DNA from: Spirochaetaceae bacterium UBA4077
GTDB lineage: Bacteria > Spirochaetota > Spirochaetia > Treponematales > Rectinemataceae
Direction of reading: 5' to 3'
Length of the DNA stretch: 17,731 nt
NCBI GenBank assembly: GCA_002383375.1
Contig: DFYR01000035.1
Coordinates: forward strand, 1-17,731
Shown here: in pieces, positions 13,187 to 17,731 of the stretch
Layout of the letters: every line of letters starts with the position of its first letter
Numbering within the stretch: position 1 is the stretch's first letter
Notes under the pieces: generated by a model
Database searches by the model: none
What the model was told of the DNA's origin: nothing
The model's input: only the letters and a program-made list of their open reading frames with translations
Position numbers and translations under genes: made by a program

Positions 13187-13235
13187 GCGCTCGGCCTGAT
13201 TAAAACGCTTCCTTCCTACTCGTTGCAGCCCAACC

Positions 13236-15380
13236 TCAGCCAGTTTTAAAGCGGCGCCTCACCACAAGCTGCTCCGGAGGAGCCTCGGCGATCTCTGCCA
13301 GGCGCTCTATCCGTTTATAGAGCAGTTCCTGGGCGTAGACATTTTTCTCACCTTCCTCGGCCTGGACAGGCTCCCAGCTTCCGTCCGATCTCATCCGGTA
13401 CGAGTGTTCGTTGTCCTTGAAATAGATGGAAAAAATCTCTCTGCACGCCTTTGCCAAGGATTCGTCCAGAATGGGGAACATCAATTCCACCCGGCGCTCC
13501 AGGTTCCTTGGAAGGCAGTCGGCGCTGGAAAGATAGACCTCGTCCTGACCTCCGTTGCGGAAGTGCAGCATGCGGCTGTGTTCAAGATAGCGGCCAACGA
13601 CGCTTCTGACTTCGATCATGTCGGAGACGCCTGGAAGACCCGGCAAAAGCGTGCATGCGCCCCGAACGTTGAGACGCACCCTCACCTTGGCCTTCGACGC
13701 CTTGTACAGGGCTTGGATTACCTCCCGGTCGGCAAGAGCGTTGAGCTTCATCTCGATAAGTCCCTGTGATTCGGGACTGCTCTTCTGGATTTCCCGCTCG
13801 ATCAGGGCAAGGATCCTGCCCTTGAGGTCGAAGGGTCCCACGGCCAGGTGCTTCAGGCTCTGGATTGTTGAATAGCCGGTGAGCATGTTGAAAAGGGCCG
13901 AAGCCTCACTGCACAGCTCCTCATTGGCCGTGAACAAGGATAGGTCGGAATAGATCCTCGCCGTTTTGTCGTTGTAGTTGCCGGTGGACAGGTGAAGATA
14001 CCTGCGAATGGAACCGTCTTTAGCCCTGCGCAGCACCAGCGCCGCTTTGGCGTGCACCTTAAGCTTCGCCACGCCGTAGGTCACAATGGCGCCGGCCTGC
14101 TCCAGTGTCGAAGCCCAGCTAATGTTCCGTTCCTCGTCGAAGCGAGCCTTCAATTCCACTACCACGGCGACCTGCTTGCGGTTACGCGCGGCGCGGATCA
14201 ACGCCTTGATCACGGGAGAATCGCCGGAGGTCCGATAGAGAGTCATCTTGATCGCCAGGACAGAAGGATCGTCCGCCGCCTCGTCCAGGAAACGCTGAAT
14301 GGCATCGAAGGATTCATAGGGCAGGAAGAGCAGCCTGTCCCTGGTTTCGATTTCCTCCCAGATGCTCATGCCCTCTGCGCCGGGCAAGGCGATTGGCTTC
14401 CAGGGCTTGTCTCTGAGCCGAGAAGTCTTGCCGGCTCCTCCCTTTAACTCCAGGCTTACCAGCTCGTAAAAACCAGCCAGATCGATAGGACCGTCGAGTC
14501 GATAACAGTCGGTTTCGCCCAAGAGAAGCCTTTTTCGCAACAGAGTTGCAAGCTGCGTCGAGGAGCCTGAATAACTCAAGCGTACAGGGGTAGAATTCTG
14601 TCTTCCCGCCAGAATCTCTTCCATGGCGCTCAAAAAATCCTCCTGCCTGCTTTCGTCTACACCGGTATCGGCGTCCCTGGTAACCTTGAAAACCAGGGAC
14701 CCTTCCACGGAGAAGCCAGGAAAAAGCTTGGAAGCAAAGCTGGTGATGAGGTCTTCCAGGAGGGCGAAGCGGAATTTTCTCTCCTGTTCGTCTTCCTCAT
14801 CGGGAAGGAATATAAAACGCTTGGAATTTTTCGGCGCTTGGGCAAGGGCGTAATGCCGTTTTCCTTCCTTGTCGCTCAGTTCGAATGCGCAGTGAATCTG
14901 TAGGTTGCTTATAGTAGGCAGCTCTTCATCCTCGTCGAAGCGCACCGGGGTTATGAGCGGGAAAACCTGCTCTACAAAATAGGCTTCCAGATAGGATTTA
15001 AGACCCGGACTCCAGGAGGAGGGAGACAGGAGCTCCAAGCCTGCCTTAGCCAAGCCTGGCAGAACTTCTTGGGTCAAACAGGAATACTGTAGCGTCACGA
15101 GCTCCCGAACCCTGCCGGCCACTGCCTCCAGAACCCTTTGTGTGGGCTGAATCCTCTGGCTATTTGCAGGTAGGTCTCCGTTTCCCTCTTCGCCTAGGCT
15201 CAGCTCGTTCTTCAAGCCCGCCACCCGGACCATGAAAAATTCGTCGAAATTGGAAGAGACGATGCTCAGAAACTTCAATCGTTCCAGTAGGGGCACAAAG
15301 TCTTTTGTCGCTTCGTTCAGGATTCGCGCGTTGAACTCTATCCAGGCCAGTTCCCGGTTGATCATCGGATGGCTGCTCAT
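13236..15380 (-). CDS. ppk1: Polyphosphate kinase 1
   Basis: This 714-residue enzyme reversibly transfers the gamma-phosphate of ATP to inorganic polyphosphate. The family domains are in order: an N-terminal domain (MINRELAWIEFNARILNEA, SNFDEFFMVRVAGL), a middle domain (VFPLITPVRFDEDE) and two PLD-like C-terminal domains. The KVHAK motif (H443) aligns with the autophosphorylated histidine (H435 in E. coli) and YLHLSTGNYN (H463) with H454. The later YLEHSRMLHFRNGG carries the third conserved histidine. ATG 15380 is chosen because GAGGAA lies 5-6 nt upstream and the sequence then opens with the conserved NRELAW region; a TTG at 15395 would overlap ppx. It begins 7 nt after the upstream gene's stop, so the two form an operon. 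Confidence 0.95.
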   Translation of the reverse strand: MSSHPMINRELAWIEFNARILNEATKDFVPLLERLKFLSIVSSNFDEFFMVRVAGLKNELSLGEEGNGDLPANSQRIQPTQRVLEAVAGRVRELVTLQYSCLTQEVLPGLAKAGLELLSPSSWSPGLKSYLEAYFVEQVFPLITPVRFDEDEELPTISNLQIHCAFELSDKEGKRHYALAQAPKNSKRFIFLPDEEDEQERKFRFALLEDLITSFASKLFPGFSVEGSLVFKVTRDADTGVDESRQEDFLSAMEEILAGRQNSTPVRLSYSGSSTQLATLLRKRLLLGETDCYRLDGPIDLAGFYELVSLELKGGAGKTSRLRDKPWKPIALPGAEGMSIWEEIETRDRLLFLPYESFDAIQRFLDEAADDPSVLAIKMTLYRTSGDSPVIKALIRAARNRKQVAVVVELKARFDEERNISWASTLEQAGAIVTYGVAKLKVHAKAALVLRRAKDGSIRRYLHLSTGNYNDKTARIYSDLSLFTANEELCSEASALFNMLTGYSTIQSLKHLAVGPFDLKGRILALIEREIQKSSPESQGLIEMKLNALADREVIQALYKASKAKVRVRLNVRGACTLLPGLPGVSDMIEVRSVVGRYLEHSRMLHFRNGGQDEVYLSSADCLPRNLERRVELMFPILDESLAKACREIFSIYFKDNEHSYRMRSDGSWEPVQAEEGEKNVYAQELLYKRIERLAEIAEAPPEQLVVRRRFKTG

Positions 15381-15387
15381 GGTTTCC

Positions 15388-16941
15388 TCATACAATTATC
15401 GGCGGCAAGCCGAATACGTCCTCGAAAAGATCGCCCTTGTCGGCCAGTGACAGGCGTTCAAGAGAAAAATCAAGGTTGCGCGCCGAGCGTATTATCAAGC
15501 GATCGGCGTTCTTCTCAAATCGCGCATCGTACATTCTGCCCGTATGATTTCTGTCCAGCGCGTCGGCGACTCTCAGTATGGCGGACAACTTTATCACCGT
15601 AATTCTGTCTTCCCTTGGCAAGGAGATGTAATTGACATGGGTTGGCGAAGGCGGGGTCCTCCGATGATATCGCACAACGTTAGATATGATGTTGATGTCG
15701 CTCCTGTTGAGCCCGAAAATTTCCGAATTGGAGACAATATACTCACTGTGGCGGTGATGTCCCGATGACCTGATATAGGTGCCTATGTCGTGCAGTATCG
15801 CGGCTGTTTCCAGTAGCAGTCTTTCATGCTGCTTCATGCCGTGCTCGTCGCCTATTGAATCGAAGAGCCTCACGCTAAGGGAAGCGACGTTGTTCGCGTG
15901 CACTTCGTCATAATGGAATCGTTTTCCCAGAGCCTGGGCCGAGGCCACGATTTGGCGGTGCAACTCCTCCTCCACCGCTGGATCGAGCCCCCTCGAATCG
16001 GCCAGCAGAAGTCCTTCCCGTATGGACACCTTTGGAACGATAAGTTCCTCGGCGCCGGTCCTGGCGAGAAAAAGAGATTCTATCAAAAGCCCCGGCCCCA
16101 AACCTTCGGCCTCTGCCCAGGGCAGATGATAAGCGGCGATCAGTTCTTCCACCGACATCGATGCAGCCGCCTGCGCGAAGGCCATAAAACCAGCCCGATC
16201 CAACAGCGAGTAGCCTTCGTAGTTTTTGCTCGCCACGTAATAGGCCGCGAGTCTTGCGTCGGAACCGACAACGATAAAGGCTTTTATGCTTTCAAGCGGC
16301 ATATCCTCGGTCATAAGGTCGCAGGCATTCTTGATATTGCTTTCCAGGTACTCCTGCAAATATTGCTTCGACGCGCCGGCATCCCGCATCTGCTCTTCCA
16401 GCCTTAAGGTCCCGATATGCAGACTGTGGCTGGACACCATCTTGCCGCGCCTTAACAGCATAATCTCTGTCGTGCCGCCGCCTACTTCTAGAATCATCGC
16501 ATTACTGCGGGAGAGGAATTTCCGCTCGTCCTGCAAGGCCTGCTGCACCGCCAGATACATCAGATGGTTTTCTTCGATATCCTCCACAACCCTAATTTTA
16601 AATCCCGTCTGCAGCTGGATCCTGTCCAGGAAAGTGTCCCTGTTGGCTGCTTCCCTAAGGGCGCTGGTGGCGATCACCTTGGTCTTGTCAGGCTCGATGC
16701 CATAACCGTGCAAGAGCTCCCTGAACGAAAGCAGCACCGCTACGCTCTCTCGTATCGCCTCTCTTCCAATGCTTCCGGAGGTGAACACGTCGCGGCCGAT
16801 GCGGCTGGGCTTGCCGGCCCTGTCAAGTACCTTAATCGAACCTGTTTCGTCGATCGAGGCTATTAGAAGCCGAATGCCGGTCGAGCCGATTTCTATCGCC
16901 GCGACTGGTTCGCTACTGCTGTTCTGCCCGTTGGCCTTCAT
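15388..16941 (-). CDS. ppx: Ppx/GppA phosphatase with C-terminal HD domain
   Basis: This 517-residue protein of the exopolyphosphatase/guanosine pentaphosphate phosphatase family either degrades polyphosphate or converts pppGpp to ppGpp. The N-terminal ASKHA ATPase-fold half contains AIEIGSTGIRLLIA (15-28), SALREAANRDTF with the likely catalytic glutamate E97, and the phosphate loop EVGGGTTEI (152-160). The C-terminal half (about 330-517) has the HD signature AAILHDIG (380-387, H384-D385) with downstream HHRHSEYIV. ATG 16941 was chosen for the purine-rich GGAAGAA 4-5 nt upstream; a TTG at 16971 is the next alternative. It precedes ppk1 by 7 nt, making a polyphosphate-turnover operon. Whether it prefers polyP or pppGpp cannot be told from sequence. 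Confidence 0.93.
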   Translation of the reverse strand: MKANGQNSSSEPVAAIEIGSTGIRLLIASIDETGSIKVLDRAGKPSRIGRDVFTSGSIGREAIRESVAVLLSFRELLHGYGIEPDKTKVIATSALREAANRDTFLDRIQLQTGFKIRVVEDIEENHLMYLAVQQALQDERKFLSRSNAMILEVGGGTTEIMLLRRGKMVSSHSLHIGTLRLEEQMRDAGASKQYLQEYLESNIKNACDLMTEDMPLESIKAFIVVGSDARLAAYYVASKNYEGYSLLDRAGFMAFAQAAASMSVEELIAAYHLPWAEAEGLGPGLLIESLFLARTGAEELIVPKVSIREGLLLADSRGLDPAVEEELHRQIVASAQALGKRFHYDEVHANNVASLSVRLFDSIGDEHGMKQHERLLLETAAILHDIGTYIRSSGHHRHSEYIVSNSEIFGLNRSDINIISNVVRYHRRTPPSPTHVNYISLPREDRITVIKLSAILRVADALDRNHTGRMYDARFEKNADRLIIRSARNLDFSLERLSLADKGDLFEDVFGLPPIIV

Positions 16942-16977
16942 AGGTTCTTCCTGCTCCTTCCTGCGGTCCAAACGTCA

Positions 16978-17005
16978 ATGATACCATATCCCCGGGCATT
17001 TTCCA
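16978..17005 (-). promoter_or_regulatory. Promoter of the ppx-ppk1 operon
   Basis: On the minus strand TGGAAA (17000-17005), a 16-bp spacer and TATCAT (16978-16983) give a leader of about 29 nt with AGGAAGGAGCAGGAAGA before ATG 16941. The -35 is a moderate match. The 11-bp tandem repeat array lies just upstream, between this promoter and the divergent one. Confidence 0.45.
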
Positions 17006-17010
17006 GGGTT

Positions 17011-17054
17011 CGGAGCTGCTCCAGAGCGACTCCGAAGCTGCGCCGGAGCTGTTC
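17011..17054. repeat. Four tandem 11-bp repeats between divergent promoters
   Basis: Four 11-bp units run head to tail: CGGAGCTGCTC (17011), CAGAGCGACTC (17022), CGAAGCTGCGC (17033) and CGGAGCTGTTC (17044). They differ from the consensus CGGAGCTGCTC by 0, 3, 2 and 1 bases. The 11-bp period is close to one helical turn, so bound protein would sit on one DNA face. GGAGC-T-GCTCC in the first unit is also a dyad. The array lies between the ppx promoter and the lipoprotein promoter, a position fitting a shared operator. Confidence 0.65.
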
Positions 17055-17067
17055 CGCCAGTCGTGCC

Positions 17068-17097
17068 TTTACCCCAGAGCGCTTCTAGGTGTACAAT
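17068..17097 (+). promoter_or_regulatory. Promoter of the SH3-domain lipoprotein, 8 nt before the ATG
   Basis: TTTACC (17068-17073), an 18-bp spacer and TACAAT (17092-17097) are followed by CCGCCGGA and ATG 17106. No Shine-Dalgarno fits. The start point would fall at or within a base or two of the ATG. Confidence 0.5.
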
Positions 17098-17105
17098 CCG
17101 CCGGA

Positions 17106-17731
17106 ATGTACACTATTAAATATCCCGCCCGTAAAGGTTTGAAGCGAATTTCTGTCATCTTTTGCCTATTGCTGGCCGGCCTAAGCCTGTTCACTTCCTG
17201 CTCCTCCCGCATTGGCTGGGGACTGGTGCTCTGGTCGGTCAAGGGCACCGAGCTTAACTCGGGACTCGTCGTCCCTGTATACCTAAAGTCCAATATCACT
17301 AAGCAGTATGTCATTGGAGTGGAGGGTAAGGATGAGCGTTTCGAGCTGCCCCTGTGGCAGATCGAATACCATCGGAGCAAAAGAGGAGCTCTCGAAGCGG
17401 CCGAAAAGCTGGGCGACTTGGCTTCCGTTTATTTTATCGCCGAGCGGGACGGGCTTCCGGTGCGAGAGACTCCCTCGAATAACGCCAATGCCCGCAGGGT
17501 ATATAGGATGAGGGAAGGGGAAATGGTAAAAGCCCTGGCCAAGGTCGAAGGTGAAGCGGTGTATACCGGCGGCGAAAAACTCCCCGGGGACTGGTACCAA
17601 GTCTTAGCCAAGGACGGAACAAGGGGATATGTTTTCAGCTATGCTCTATCCCGCTTCGATGAAGCCATGGATGAGACGCCTGTAATCGAAGACGAATCGA
17701 AGACCGAAGCCAGGACCGCAAATACTGTCTT
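17106..17731 (+). CDS. SH3b-domain lipoprotein, cut by the window end
   Basis: The frame stays open from ATG 17106 to the last base, giving 208 codons without a stop. The N-terminus MYTIKYPARKGLKRI is basic, followed by a hydrophobic core and the lipobox LFTSC, so C32 is probably lipidated. A bacterial SH3 (SH3b) domain lies at about 116-185. It has 'GLPVRETPSNNANARRVYRM', in which GLPVRETP is the usual opening, 'REGEMVKAL', and 'WYQVLAKDGTRGYVFSYAL', the usual closing strand. The preceding region (33-112) is not recognised. After the domain the chain becomes acidic. SH3b domains often bind cell-wall peptides, so a role in envelope attachment is plausible but unproven. It is divergent from ppx-ppk1. 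Confidence 0.82.
   Translation, partial: MYTIKYPARKGLKRISVIFCLLLAGLSLFTSCSSRIGWGLVLWSVKGTELNSGLVVPVYLKSNITKQYVIGVEGKDERFELPLWQIEYHRSKRGALEAAEKLGDLASVYFIAERDGLPVRETPSNNANARRVYRMREGEMVKALAKVEGEAVYTGGEKLPGDWYQVLAKDGTRGYVFSYALSRFDEAMDETPVIEDESKTEARTANTV

Noticed and set aside
13184..13212. AAGCG...CGCTT stem between the convergent RseC-like and ppk1 genes
   Set aside because: Only 5 bp with a long loop and no T-run on either strand, so I do not call a terminator.

Overview
The window reads as a chromosomal housekeeping segment of a spirochaete, most likely a Treponema-like or Rectinema-like lineage with moderately GC-rich DNA. This rests on gene content, not on a search. The indicators are a mitochondrial-type EF-G (the spirochaetal 'spdEFG1' form), a lipoprotein fusing a cyclophilin to an FKBP (the CFBP type described from Treponema), a short DnaB/RadA-like ATPase and several small secreted proteins or lipoproteins. 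I see no insertion sequence, phage gene, CRISPR array or rRNA.

Layout. Positions 1-101 (minus) hold a cut-off terminator and tRNA-Ala(GGC) with a strong promoter. Positions 210-1248 (minus) hold azlC-azlD, a branched-chain amino acid exporter pair. Positions 1355-5571 (plus) look like one operon: a THUMP-type rRNA methyltransferase, zwf, pgl (the two first oxidative pentose phosphate enzymes) and a secreted GH16-like protein. A hairpin terminator sits at the convergent junction. Positions 5641-11226 (minus) hold separately promoted genes: a RecA/DnaB-like ATPase, EF-G, an OsmC-family protein, a secreted beta-rich protein and the cyclophilin-FKBP lipoprotein. Positions 11338-13186 (plus) hold dCMP deaminase, then a YmdB-family protein overlapping an RseC/MucC-family membrane protein. 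Positions 13236-16941 (minus) hold a polyphosphate operon, a Ppx/GppA-HD phosphatase followed by ppk1. At 17106 a lipoprotein with an SH3b domain begins and runs off the end.

How the genes fit together: zwf and pgl make NADPH and 6-phosphogluconate. ppx and ppk are opposing enzymes of polyphosphate metabolism (and possibly pppGpp). OsmC, RseC and the immunophilin lipoprotein are plausible redox or envelope-stress functions, though they are not in one operon.

The most interesting observations are these. (1) Five apparent first genes (azlC, the methyltransferase, dCMP deaminase, ymdB-like, SH3 lipoprotein) have a -35/-10 pair whose -10 box lies only 6-8 nt before the ATG and no Shine-Dalgarno, which predicts leaderless mRNAs, whereas genes inside operons have strong Shine-Dalgarno sites. 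(2) The YmdB-family protein has lost or changed most of the family's metal-binding and catalytic residues. (3) Four unexplained intergenic repeat structures occur: an 11-bp tandem array, a 27-bp direct repeat pair, a perfect 10-bp inverted repeat and a 100-bp element bounded by 9-bp inverted repeats.
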